Below are positions 56,107 through 64,000 of a stretch of DNA of 64,000 nucleotides, piece by piece; within the stretch, counting starts at the first letter, position 1, and each line of letters opens with the position of its first letter. Where the stretch lies: assembly GCF_031501865.1 (NCBI RefSeq), contig NZ_JARRCW010000001.1, positions 2,935,001 to 2,999,000 on the forward strand. Direction: 5' to 3'. The notes beneath the pieces were generated by a model that saw nothing but the letters and a program-made list of their open reading frames with translations, had not been told where the DNA came from and made no database searches. Source of the DNA: Pseudovibrio sp. M1P-2-3. Lineage in GTDB: Bacteria > Pseudomonadota > Alphaproteobacteria > Rhizobiales > Stappiaceae. A program made the position numbers and the translations under genes.

Positions 56107-57283
56107 TTAGTCCTAAGAGAAGGTGGAATCAGTTTAACATTGACGCCATCTTGTAAGGAGAGGCTATGGGACAGGTATTACACGGCAGCGCCACGACCAC
56201 TCACGCGGTTCGATCCGCCATACAAAAATCGGATGCAACCATCAAAGAATTGAGCCGGCGCTATAACATCAATCCCAAAACGGTGATGAAGTGGAAACGT
56301 CGCAATAGCGTGGAAGAATCCCCGTTCCACAGTCCTGACCGTGGCAGAGGAAGCGGCGTGTGTCGCTTTTCGCAAGCACTCTTTATTGCCACTCGATGAT
56401 TGCCTTTACGCCATGCAGGAAACGATCTCGCATCTGACCCGCTCGTCCCTGCATCGCTTATTCCAGCGCCATGGGATTTCGCGCCTGCCACCGCCGGATC
56501 TGAAAGGAAGCAAGAAACGCTTCAAAGCCTATCCAATTGGTTACTTTCATATTGATATTGCAGAGGTTCGTACACAAGAAGGCAAGCTCTATTTGTTCGT
56601 TGCCATTGACCCGACATCAAAATTCGCCTTTGTCAAACTCTTTGAAAAAACCACCAGAAGGATTGCCAGTATCTTTCTGCGGGCCCTGATTGAAGCGGTT
56701 TCCTACAAGATCCATACCGTACTGACCGATAACGGCACCCAGTTCACCGACCCCAAAGGGTACAGTTGGAACGCCAGTGAGGTTCAACATTTGCTCGCCA
56801 CAGGCCAGTTGTTGCGCTGTCATACCAACGGCACCTGTTTTTGACTCGGGATGAGGATTCCCAAATCACTTGAATTGTGATTCAACATTGGGAAAGGAGA
56901 TTCCCAATGTCAGCGATCCCATTGCGCCGAGACTATGATGCTTCTTCGTTACGAACTCTTGCTTGTCAAAGTAAGGATGTCAGGCAGAGCCGCCGCCTTC
57001 TTGCTCTTGCTGCTGTTTATGATGGGTTGTCGCGCTTGGAGGCGGCACGCATGGGCGGCATGGACCGCCAAACACTGCGAGACTGGGTGCATCGGTTTAA
57101 CGCAGAAGGGCCGCACGGCCTGTACAATCGTAAGAGCCCGGGCCGTGTCCGGTGGTTAAATAAAGAGCAAATGGCTGAATTTGCAGATCTGGTTGAGGCT
57201 GGGCCTGATTTACAACAACACGGCGTAATTCGCTGGCGTCGGCGGGATCTGCAAGGTGTGATCGAGCAGAAGTTTGGGGTCAG

Positions 57284-58273
57284 CTATATGTTAAGTCCCG
57301 CGAGGAGATGGTTAGGCTGTTTTATGAACCTGTCCGGCTCGTTTGTCCATTGTTTGGTAATGTATTCAAAGGGTGTTTGTCCTTTGAGAGCCTTGAGGCG
57401 TTTGGCGAAGTTATAAGCCTGTATGAACGTTTCCAGATGAGTGCGCAGCAGGTTGTGTGTCTGGTAATAATAGCGTCGAACCGTGGCCTCTTTGATGGTG
57501 CGGTTCATACGTTCGACCTGACCGTTGGTCCAGGGATGGGCCGGTTTCGTTAGCCGGTGGTCAATATCATTTTGAGCGCAGGCCAGAACAAAAGCATGGC
57601 ATCGAAACCGCTGACCGGTCGCGAGCATACGCTTCACGTCCTGAGCATTCCAACTGTCGCCTTTGGGATCGGTGAAATGGGTCCCGTTGTAGGTCAGCAC
57701 GGTGTGGACTTTATAAGGTACAGTCATGATGAGGTTGCGAAGAAAGTTGCCAGCAATCCTTCTGGTGGCTTTCTCATGCAGTTCCACAAAGGCAAACTTC
57801 GACGTTCTATCAATGGCAACGAACAAATAAAGCTTGCCTTCCGCAGTTCGCACCTCCGCGATATCGATGTGAAAGTAACCGATCGGATAGGCTTTGAAAG
57901 GTTTTTTGGTCTTGTTCTTATCTGGGGCTGGCAGACGCGAAATCCCGTGGCGCTGGAATAGACGGTGGAGGGATGAGCGGGTCAACTTCGGGATCGTTTC
58001 CTGCAGAGCATAAAGGCAGTCATCCAGCGCGAGTAAAGAGTGCTTGCGAAAAGCAATACACGCAGCCTCTTCAGCCACAGTAAGAACGGTAGAGCGAGGA
58101 TTTTTCCGGCCCATAGGTTGATCTTCTACGCTGCTACGTTTTTTCCACTTCATAACCGTTTTGGGATTGATGTTATATCGGGTACTCAGCTCTTTGATTG
58201 TTGCATCCGATTTTTGGATGGCCGATCGAACCGCGTGAGTAGTCGTGGCGCTGCCGTGTAATACCTGTCCCAT
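57284..58273 (-). CDS. IS481-family transposase B, second catalytic Asp replaced
   Basis: 329 residues. HTH at TRYNINPKTVMKWKKR; catalytic core with GYFHIDIAEV (first Asp), then VLTYNGTHF where the sister copy has VLTDNGTQF (Asp to Tyr), and NGQVERMNRTIK (Glu). The reading frame is otherwise intact. The final codons and the TAG stop lie across the element edge: the stop at 57284-57286 is inside the GCTATA target duplication. The Asp loss should abolish transposition. Confidence 0.85.
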   Translation of the reverse strand: MGQVLHGSATTTHAVRSAIQKSDATIKELSTRYNINPKTVMKWKKRSSVEDQPMGRKNPRSTVLTVAEEAACIAFRKHSLLALDDCLYALQETIPKLTRSSLHRLFQRHGISRLPAPDKNKTKKPFKAYPIGYFHIDIAEVRTAEGKLYLFVAIDRTSKFAFVELHEKATRRIAGNFLRNLIMTVPYKVHTVLTYNGTHFTDPKGDSWNAQDVKRMLATGQRFRCHAFVLACAQNDIDHRLTKPAHPWTNGQVERMNRTIKEATVRRYYYQTHNLLRTHLETFIQAYNFAKRLKALKGQTPFEYITKQWTNEPDRFIKQPNHLLAGLNI

Positions 58274-58335
58274 AGCCCCTCCTTACAAGATGGTGTCAAC
58301 GATAAACTGATTCCATCTTCTCGCGGGACTAAACA
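57289..58335 (-). mobile_element. Inner IS481-family element B
   Basis: 1047 bases with near-perfect inverted ends (TGTTAAGTCCCGCGAG at the left, its counterpart ending GGACTAAACA at the right) and a 6-base target duplication GCTATA on each side (57283-57288 and 58336-58341). Insertion was therefore simple and relatively recent, into IS630 copy 2. Confidence 0.9.
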
Positions 58336-59217
58336 GCTATAGCGAAAGGGCTATTTCAAGCCTCCTCAGAGTTCTGGGATTTTCTCGGGTCAGCGTTCGG
58401 CCACAGCACCCGGCACAGGACGAGCAAGTTATGGAGACATATAAAAAAACTTCCATGCCCGGCTTAAAGAAATAAAAGCGCGCTTGCCCTCACAAACATC
58501 CATGGAAATCTGGTGGCAGGACGAAGCCCGCATTGGTCAAAAAAACGGGCTCACCAGAAGGTGGGCAAAAAAAGGAACGAGACCACGGGCTCCCAGCGAC
58601 GGGCGCTATCAATCAACTTATGTATTCGGGGCCATCTGCCCCGCCCACGGCAAAGGGGCAGCACTTGTTTTGCCCAAAGCCAATACCAATTCCATGCAGC
58701 TTCACCTTAAAGAAATCAGCCGAACCGTCGCCAAAGGGGCGCACGCAATGGTCCTGATGGATCAAGCGGGTTGGCATACAACGGCAAAACTGAAGTTGCC
58801 TGATAATATAACCATCTTGCTGCTCCCACCCCGTTCTCCGGAGCTCAACCCGGTTGAAAATGTTTGGCAGTACTTACGGCAAAACTGGCTCTCTAACCGA
58901 ACCTTTCAAGACTACCAGGAAATTGTCGATGCCGCCTGTTCCGCTTGGAATAAGCTTATTCAACAACCCCACACAATCACATCAATCGGTAGACGAAATT
59001 GGGCGCATACAGGTCAATTATAAGTGCCGTTGGTATAACACCCTTCGACTACATTACCAGACAATGGACACAAGAGCCGGACAGATTTATAAAACAACCA
59101 GACCATCTCCTCACGGGACTAAATATTTAGGTCGGTCAGGCCAAACGTTCACATTGGGCTTGCTTAAATTGTAGAAGACCCGGTTTGACCTGACCAGCAG
59201 CTCGCTAAATTGATGCT

Positions 59218-60591
59218 TCAACCCAGCACAGTTTCAACTGCACGAACTGTAGCCCCTACAACAGTATCCGCTTCCTCGCGGGTTAGGCAGAATGGTGGGG
59301 CAAAGCCGAGAATGTCTCCTTGTGGCATAGCGCGTGCAATCACTGAATCTTGAGAGAGCAACGTCGCCGAGATCCGGGGCCCGACTTTGTCTGATGCATC
59401 GAAAAATTTACGGCCAACTCGCTCTTTGACAAACTCAACTGCGCAAAGCATGCCTTCACCGCGAACCTCACCCACGTTTGGGTGATTACCCAAAGCCTCT
59501 TTCATGGAGGTATTGAGATAGGCACCAACGGAGCTTGCGTTTTGAATGAGGTTCAATTCATCCAGAAGCTTGAGGTTAGCAACACCTGCGGCAGCGCCGA
59601 TAGGATGCGCCGAATAAGTCCAACCGTGTCCGATTGGCCCATACTCGTCCGTACCTTGCTCCAGAACTTTCCAAACCCTATCGGAAATAATCGAGCCAGA
59701 TAGCGGAGCATAAGCAGATGTCAGACCCTTTGCGATGGTGATGATATCGGCTTCCATACCGTAATGATCGCAGCCAAACATGGAACCAAGGCGGCCAAAC
59801 CCAGTCACCACTTCATCAGCAATAAGCAGAATGTCGTGCTTTTTCAAAACCGCCTGAATAGCGGCCCAATAACCAGCAGGCGGGGGAACAATACCACCTG
59901 TTCCTAGCACAGGTTCGCCGATAAAGGCCGCGATCGTATCAGCGCCTTCACGTTCAATAAGTGCTTCCAGCTCAGCAGCGCAATGGGCTACAAATTGATC
60001 CTCACTCTGGTTAAGATCATCACGGCGGAAGTAATAGGGCGCTTCGGTATGGATGACCTGTTCGACCGGCAAATCGAATTTTTTATGGAATAAGTCCAGA
60101 CCAGTAAGCGATCCGGTTACAAGACCCGACCCGTGATACCCCCGCCACCGCGAAATGATGCGTTTTTTCTCGGGGCGGCCTAGAATATTGTTGTAATACC
60201 AGATCAGTTTGACATTGGTTTCATTGGCATCAGACCCACTCAAGCCGAAATAAACTTTGGACATATTGCTGGGTGCGCGGTCCAGAATTATTTTTGACAA
60301 TGTGATAGAGGCTTCTGTTCCATGGCCCACATAGGAATGATAGTAGGCCAGTTCCCTCACCTGCTCAGCAATGGCTTCTGCAATTTCCTGACGGCCATAC
60401 CCCACATTGACACAGTACAATCCAGCAAATGCATCCAGCATTTTTCGACCATCACGGTCTTCAATAAAAGAGCCGGAAGCAGTTTTAATCACACGGGTTA
60501 AGGTCTCACCACGCGCGTGTTGCGCAAGGTGGGTTGAGGGATGGAAAAAATTATCTCTATCCCACTGTGCAAGTTCATCGTTTCTCAGCAT
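59218..60591 (-). CDS. doeD: Class III aminotransferase, ectoine-degradation type (DoeD)
   Basis: 457 residues of the class III PLP family: HPSTHLAQHARGE at the N-terminus, GLYCVNVGYGR, LIADEVVTGFGRLG (Asp bonding the PLP nitrogen) and TIAKGLTSAYAPLSG with the Schiff-base lysine. In ectoine utilisation this enzyme (DoeD/Atf) converts L-2,4-diaminobutyrate to aspartate semialdehyde. The role is inferred from the adjacent SSADH-like, AsnC, EutC and EutA genes. It lies 13 bases downstream of doeC. Alone, it could also be an omega-aminotransferase for other amines. Confidence 0.8.
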   Translation of the reverse strand: MLRNDELAQWDRDNFFHPSTHLAQHARGETLTRVIKTASGSFIEDRDGRKMLDAFAGLYCVNVGYGRQEIAEAIAEQVRELAYYHSYVGHGTEASITLSKIILDRAPSNMSKVYFGLSGSDANETNVKLIWYYNNILGRPEKKRIISRWRGYHGSGLVTGSLTGLDLFHKKFDLPVEQVIHTEAPYYFRRDDLNQSEDQFVAHCAAELEALIEREGADTIAAFIGEPVLGTGGIVPPPAGYWAAIQAVLKKHDILLIADEVVTGFGRLGSMFGCDHYGMEADIITIAKGLTSAYAPLSGSIISDRVWKVLEQGTDEYGPIGHGWTYSAHPIGAAAGVANLKLLDELNLIQNASSVGAYLNTSMKEALGNHPNVGEVRGEGMLCAVEFVKERVGRKFFDASDKVGPRISATLLSQDSVIARAMPQGDILGFAPPFCLTREEADTVVGATVRAVETVLG

Positions 60592-60604
60592 GACGTATCC
60601 TTTC

Positions 60605-62080
60605 CTATGCCCAGTCGCGGCAGACGTATTTAATTTCAGTGAATTCTTCCATGCCCAGCCGTGCCCCTTCGCGGCCTAAGCCGGATTGCTTTGTCCCTCC
60701 AAAGGGAATGGGAGCGCCGGTCACTTTCGTACGGTTGACTGCAACCATTCCAAATTGAAGAGTACGGCTAACTCTGTAAATTTTGTGGGGGTCCTGACTG
60801 TGCAGATAGGCAACCAAGCCATATTCTGTGTCGTTTGCACGAAAGATCACTTCATCCTCGGTATCGAAGGGAGTGATCGCAGCAACTGGCCCAAAGCTCT
60901 CTTCCCGCATAATGGTGGCATCAGCAGAAACATCCACCAGAACCGTTGGCTCATAAAACAAAGGGCCAAGAGGATGACGCGCACCTCCACATGCAATTCT
61001 CGCACCTTTGGCAACTGCATCAGCAACGTGCTCTTCCTGTTTTTGAACTGCCTTTTCATTCATCAACGGACCGATATCCGGATCCTCTAGCCCACAACCG
61101 ATGGAAAGTGATTTTGCAGCACGCGTGAATCGCCTACAAAAGTCCTTATAAACTGGGCGTTCGACAAAAATGCGGTTCGCTCCAAGACAGTCCTGCCCAG
61201 ATGTGGCAAATTTGGCTTTGATAGATTCACTGACAGCGTTTTCCAGATTTGCATCCTTAAAAACAATCACCGGAGCATGCCCTCCCAGTTCTAAAATAAG
61301 GCGTTTTACTGTTGTCGCCGACTGCCGGTAAAGCAGCTTTCCCACGGGAGTTGAGCCTGTAAACGACAAGACCCGCACACGGCTGTCGCGGGTCCAAGGT
61401 TCAAAAATCTCAGGAGCAACGCCCGTGACCACATTGAAAACGCCCGCAGGAAACCCTGCCCGCTCCGCCAATTCAGCTAAAGCAAGTGCACTGTAAGGTG
61501 TTTCAGCAGATGGATGAGCAACAATTGTGCAACCTGCAGCCAAAGCGGCTGCCGCTTTACGCGTCAACATTGCCGAAGGGAAATTCCAAGGCGTAATCAA
61601 GGCCGCAACGCCAATGGGTTCGCGCCACAGTTCAACCTCGGCATCGGCTAAATGGCTGGTAACGCCCTCAATGTTAGGACGCTTAGCTTCCTCGGCATAA
61701 AACTCGACAAAGGTCGCACCATACTCAATTTCACCGCGTGCCTCTGACAAGGGTTTCCCTTGCTCAAGCACCATAATGCGCGCAAGGTCTTCTTTATGGG
61801 CAAGTTGAAGCTCAAACCACCTGCGCAAAATAGCAGCGCGTTCTTGTGGCAACAGGCTCGACCATTGAGGAAAGGCTTTATATGCCGCCGTTACGGAACC
61901 AGTCGATTCTACTGCGCAAAGACTTGCGACATCGCCAAGATTGGCCCCATTCGACGGATCATTTACAGCAAATGTATCGCCTGTTTTCGCCGCACACCAC
62001 TTTCCATCGATATAGGAAAATGAACGTACCAAGGCCTTGTCTATTATATCTACCCGCGCAGATAGAGCCGTTTCCGACAT
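60605..62080 (-). CDS. doeC: Aldehyde dehydrogenase, SSADH-like (DoeC)
   Basis: 491 residues from ATG 62080, preceded by a good GGAGGA site; the frame runs on upstream to 62122 without need. NAD(P)-dependent aldehyde dehydrogenase motifs: TPWNFPSAMLTRKAAAALAAG, LELGGHAPVIVF (catalytic Glu) and SGQDCLGANRIFV (catalytic Cys). The final part KQSGLGREGARLGMEEFTEIK is typical of the succinate-semialdehyde branch. In ectoine catabolism DoeC/Ssd oxidises aspartate semialdehyde to aspartate. Same strand as doeD, probable operon. Confidence 0.82.
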   Translation of the reverse strand: MSETALSARVDIIDKALVRSFSYIDGKWCAAKTGDTFAVNDPSNGANLGDVASLCAVESTGSVTAAYKAFPQWSSLLPQERAAILRRWFELQLAHKEDLARIMVLEQGKPLSEARGEIEYGATFVEFYAEEAKRPNIEGVTSHLADAEVELWREPIGVAALITPWNFPSAMLTRKAAAALAAGCTIVAHPSAETPYSALALAELAERAGFPAGVFNVVTGVAPEIFEPWTRDSRVRVLSFTGSTPVGKLLYRQSATTVKRLILELGGHAPVIVFKDANLENAVSESIKAKFATSGQDCLGANRIFVERPVYKDFCRRFTRAAKSLSIGCGLEDPDIGPLMNEKAVQKQEEHVADAVAKGARIACGGARHPLGPLFYEPTVLVDVSADATIMREESFGPVAAITPFDTEDEVIFRANDTEYGLVAYLHSQDPHKIYRVSRTLQFGMVAVNRTKVTGAPIPFGGTKQSGLGREGARLGMEEFTEIKYVCRDWA

Positions 62081-62168
62081 GCAACATCCTCCGTCTTCAC
62101 CAAGGACTGTGCCCGTTTCCAACAGAGGATGTGACCGAATTTACTGTCTGTTAAAGAGGAAACAACTG

Positions 62169-62648
62169 TTAATCTGCATTGAAAAGTAGATCTAGCGGCG
62201 GAACAGCATTTCCTTTAACCGGTTTCGTCACGATGTAGGTGAAATAGCGGGACAGTCCTATTTTTGCATCCAGCATCGCATCAATCAAACGCTGATACGC
62301 ATCTATATCACGCGTTACAATTTGCATCAGGTAATCAAACCCTCCACCCAAAGCCCAGCATGAAACAACTTCATCATATCCTTGCATGGCTTTTTCAAAT
62401 GCATAAAAACTTGCGGCTGTATGATCCGCAATTTCAGCAGCCACAAAAACCGTAACATGAGGTCCCAGTTTTTTAAGATTGATCCGCGCTCCATAGCTTT
62501 CGATAAGGCCGGTTTTCTCCAATTTCCTTAACCGATCCCAGCAGGGGGTTGCAGATAATCCGATACGATCTGCCAGTGCTGATTTGGTAATGCGCCCTTC
62601 AGAAGAAAGAACTCTCAAGATGTCCAGATCACGTTGATCAAGCTGCAT
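62169..62648 (-). CDS. doeX: Lrp/AsnC-family regulator (DoeX-like)
   Basis: 159 residues. N-terminal HTH: LDQRDLDILRVLSSEGRITKSALADRIGLSATPCWDRLRKLE, quoted in parts (LDILRVLSSEGR, SATPCWDRLRKLE), then the RAM ligand-binding domain with EVVSCWALGGGFDYLMQIVTRD-type sequence. DoeX/AsnC proteins control ectoine-use genes in response to pathway intermediates. It sits 88 bases upstream of doeC, between the catabolic genes rather than at the head of the cluster. Confidence 0.8.
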   Translation of the reverse strand: MQLDQRDLDILRVLSSEGRITKSALADRIGLSATPCWDRLRKLEKTGLIESYGARINLKKLGPHVTVFVAAEIADHTAASFYAFEKAMQGYDEVVSCWALGGGFDYLMQIVTRDIDAYQRLIDAMLDAKIGLSRYFTYIVTKPVKGNAVPPLDLLFNAD

Positions 62649-62673
62649 GGGGTGGCTCCAATATTCTAGCCTT

Positions 62674-63657
62674 TTAGCTCTGTATTTCAGCGCTTAAAGC
62701 TGTCGCTCGGGTTTCAGCCAATGTGGCTATGGCCGTGTCTTGCACCCCAGTTCCGGTTAGATCACAAACGGTTATATCCTCTGCCGATCGGCGTCCCTGT
62801 TTTTGGCCCGCAATAATTTCACCCAGCTCAACATAATTAGTTGTCTTTGTAACTGTACCCGCTTTGATAGCGGAACGTAGTTCTCCAAGTTTGATTGATT
62901 GAGACAGGCGATCACATACGAAAAGTGTGGTTGCGGGAATAACACATGGAGCGAGTTCTGCTTTAAGTTCTGTATCCGAGCCCATTGTAGTAATATGCTG
63001 GCCAGGAGCTATCATTTTTGACGTGATTAGAGGTTTCTGGGAGGGGGTCGTGGTCACGACTATATCCGCCTGCTCCATAACCTGATCAATACTGCCAGTT
63101 ATGACTTCAATTCCCAAGCGGTTGGTGCAATCATGGGCACATTGCGCCGTTTTATCTGCATCACGCCCCCAAATAACAGCCCGTTTGATATTCCGAACCA
63201 GAGTTAGCGCTTCCAGCTGAAGACGGGCCTGCATTCCACTGCCAAGGATGCCAGCAGCTTCACTGTTTGCACGGGAGAGATGTTTGGCAGCAACAGCACC
63301 TGCCGCTGCTGTGCGGATGTCGGTCAAGTATCCATTATCCAGCAATAAGGCTTTGACTCTGCCGGTCTTTGCATCGAACAAGGTCATTAAACCATTCAAA
63401 CTTGGCAGGCCTATTTTGGGGTTGTCAAAAAAACCTAGGCTCATCTTAATCGCGAAACTGTCGATACCGGGCACATAGGCCGTTTTTACATCCACTTCCC
63501 CATTGTGGTCTGGCACATGAAAGCTCAGGATTGGGGGCATTACAACATCTTTTGTTGCAAGCAGATGAAATGCATTCTCAATACAAGCAACCGTATCTCT
63601 ATCTAAAGCGATGGCCCGTCGCAGCTCAGTTTCACTAAGAATTTTGATTTCAGACAT
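62674..63657 (-). CDS. eutC: Ornithine-cyclodeaminase family protein EutC
   Basis: 327 residues of the OCD/mu-crystallin family: GLPSLNGLMTLFDAKTGR, LTDIRTAAAGAVAAKHLS, GILGSGMQARLQLEAL (NAD(P)-binding) and DLTGTGVQDTAIA are conserved. Within ectoine clusters this protein is EutC, thought to act with EutB in handling the acetyl-diaminobutyrate intermediates. Without the neighbours it could be another imine reductase or cyclodeaminase. It follows the EutA gene by 70 bases. Confidence 0.78.
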   Translation of the reverse strand: MSEIKILSETELRRAIALDRDTVACIENAFHLLATKDVVMPPILSFHVPDHNGEVDVKTAYVPGIDSFAIKMSLGFFDNPKIGLPSLNGLMTLFDAKTGRVKALLLDNGYLTDIRTAAAGAVAAKHLSRANSEAAGILGSGMQARLQLEALTLVRNIKRAVIWGRDADKTAQCAHDCTNRLGIEVITGSIDQVMEQADIVVTTTPSQKPLITSKMIAPGQHITTMGSDTELKAELAPCVIPATTLFVCDRLSQSIKLGELRSAIKAGTVTKTTNYVELGEIIAGQKQGRRSAEDITVCDLTGTGVQDTAIATLAETRATALSAEIQS

Positions 63658-63727
63658 AAGAGCTTAGATCCCTAGAAGTATTTGTAGTCACCTTGGCGAA
63701 AAAGATTCAGCTACCTCATTCCTACAT

Positions 63728-64000
63728 TCAATTATGCACCCTGTGTTGAAACAACTGTCCAAAACCTGAGGTGTTCTGATCACTGTTTAGATGCTGAAGG
63801 CAGCGCCATATCATGGCTTGATTAGAGGTCACAACTGGTCTGCCAATTTGCGCCTCTATCCTTTCAATGCACTTTGCAGCTCTAAGGCCCGTACAGGATA
63901 TAAACAGTGCCTGCGCAGATGGATCCATGACTGCACAAGCCGCATCAACGATAGTATTTTCACAAAGGCGCGCTATTTCGCGGTCATCATCAACTCCGAG
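63728..64000 (-). CDS. eutA: Asp/Glu racemase-like protein EutA, 3' part
   Basis: The frame runs off the window edge, so only the last ~90 residues are seen. QALFISCTGLRAAKCIERIE then IGRPVVTSNQAMIWRCL is typical of the maleate isomerase/arylmalonate decarboxylase branch of the Asp/Glu racemase superfamily, with a conserved catalytic Cys in SCTGLR. Members next to EutC and DoeX are named EutA. It would be the upstream part of the ectoine operon. Confidence 0.75.
   Translation of the reverse strand, partial: LGVDDDREIARLCENTIVDAACAVMDPSAQALFISCTGLRAAKCIERIEAQIGRPVVTSNQAMIWRCLQHLNSDQNTSGFGQLFQHRVHN

Larger units (their letters stand above)
56907..59023 (+). pseudogene. IS630 transposase, copy 2, split by IS481 element B
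   Basis: Coding parts 56907-57288 and 58342-59023 would join at the GCTATA duplication. They give the HTH (DRQTLRDWVHRFNAEGPHG), the A7 frameshift site and a full catalytic domain with WWQDEARIGQ, VLMDQAGWHTT and SPELNPVENVWQYLRQNWL. All three acidic residues are present, so the copy was intact before the inner insertion. Confidence 0.85.
56823..59035 (+). mobile_element. IS630-family element, copy 2 (interrupted by IS481 element B)
   Basis: The element, with ends CCAACGGCACCTG and its inverse, is flanked by TA at 56823-56824 and 59034-59035. Without the inner IS481 it would be about 1160 bases, which fits a complete IS630. It sits inside IS481 element A. Its left ~800 bases are almost identical to copy 1, while the last ~300 differ clearly. 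Confidence 0.85.
56104..59125 (+). mobile_element. Outer IS481-family element A (interrupted by IS630 copy 2)
   Basis: The left end TGTTTAGTCCTAAGAGAAGG begins at 56104, within the IS630-type remnant. The right end, ACGGGACTAAATA near 59125, resembles the inverse of the left end with mutations. No target duplication was seen. The element is split by IS630 copy 2 (56823-59035) and has lost about 230 bases at the insertion site. Confidence 0.72.
56166..59130 (+). pseudogene. IS481-family transposase A, interrupted and deleted
   Basis: The N-terminus MGQVLHGSATTTHAVRS and SRRYNINPKTVMKWKRR (HTH) match element B. A deletion and frameshift near 56320 lie between HTH and catalytic core. The core continues GYFHIDIAEV (first Asp) and HTVLTDNGTQF (second Asp) to LLATGQLLRC, where IS630 copy 2 is inserted. 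After 59035 only the tail PFDYITRQWTQEPDRFIK to LLTGLNI remains. About 75 codons including the Glu motif are lost. Confidence 0.78.

Overview
The window looks like a chromosomal segment of a marine alphaproteobacterium of moderate GC. A Pseudovibrio-like (Stappiaceae-type) organism is my best guess, by inference only: two TssC paralogues, histidine degradation by the HutF/HutG route, ectoine catabolism genes of the marine/rhizobial type and a B12-controlled ABC importer fit together in that group. No rRNA, tRNA or CRISPR was seen.

Layout. (1) 3-19286, plus strand: a tightly packed type VI secretion (T6SS) operon, tssA-hcp-tssB-tssC-tssC2-tssE-tssF-tssG-tssH(clpV)-SBP-FHA-tssJ-tssK-tssL-tssM. 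It is preceded by the 3' end of an ABC-type solute-binding protein gene, and many start and stop codons overlap (ATGA). It encodes sheath, baseplate, tube, membrane complex and recycling ATPase. No VgrG, PAAR or recognisable effector lies here. (2) 19.6-24.2 kb: an NCS2 purine/uracil permease, a MAPEG protein, and an MDR-type quinone/enoyl reductase divergent from a LysR regulator. (3) 24.2-31.6 kb: a complete hut regulon, hutF-hutC facing hutI-hutH-hutG-hutU across a short region with a palindrome that could be the HutC operator. (4) 31.7-36.9 kb: an AT-rich group of unusual genes (radical SAM protein, TPR plus LpxL-like acyltransferase, phage-tail-collar protein, GNAT, DUF6916-like protein). 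This is the least explained block and the best candidate for an undescribed system. (5) 37.3-40.5 kb: a cobalamin riboswitch, a 45-codon leader ORF and a three-gene BtuCDF-like importer.

(6) 40.5-59.1 kb: an accessory region full of insertion-sequence debris (IS5, IS3, IS630, IS110 and IS481 types). It includes a Russian-doll nest, IS481 holding IS630 holding IS481. Among the IS pieces are a GST gene, a decayed SDR / metallo-beta-lactamase-fold / TetR group in which three genes carry frameshifts or early stops, a Bcr/CflA-type MFS exporter, a large autotransporter with the remnant of a second one upstream, and a lone sulfotransferase. (7) 59.2-64.0 kb, minus strand: an ectoine-utilisation block (aminotransferase, aldehyde dehydrogenase, Lrp/AsnC regulator, ornithine-cyclodeaminase-like EutC, 3' part of EutA) that runs out of the window.

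Biologically, the segment combines a contact-dependent weapon, nitrogen/carbon scavenging from histidine, purines and ectoine, vitamin B12 uptake and surface adhesion. That suits a host- or particle-associated marine bacterium. All gene functions rest on reading protein motifs by eye; no database search was possible.
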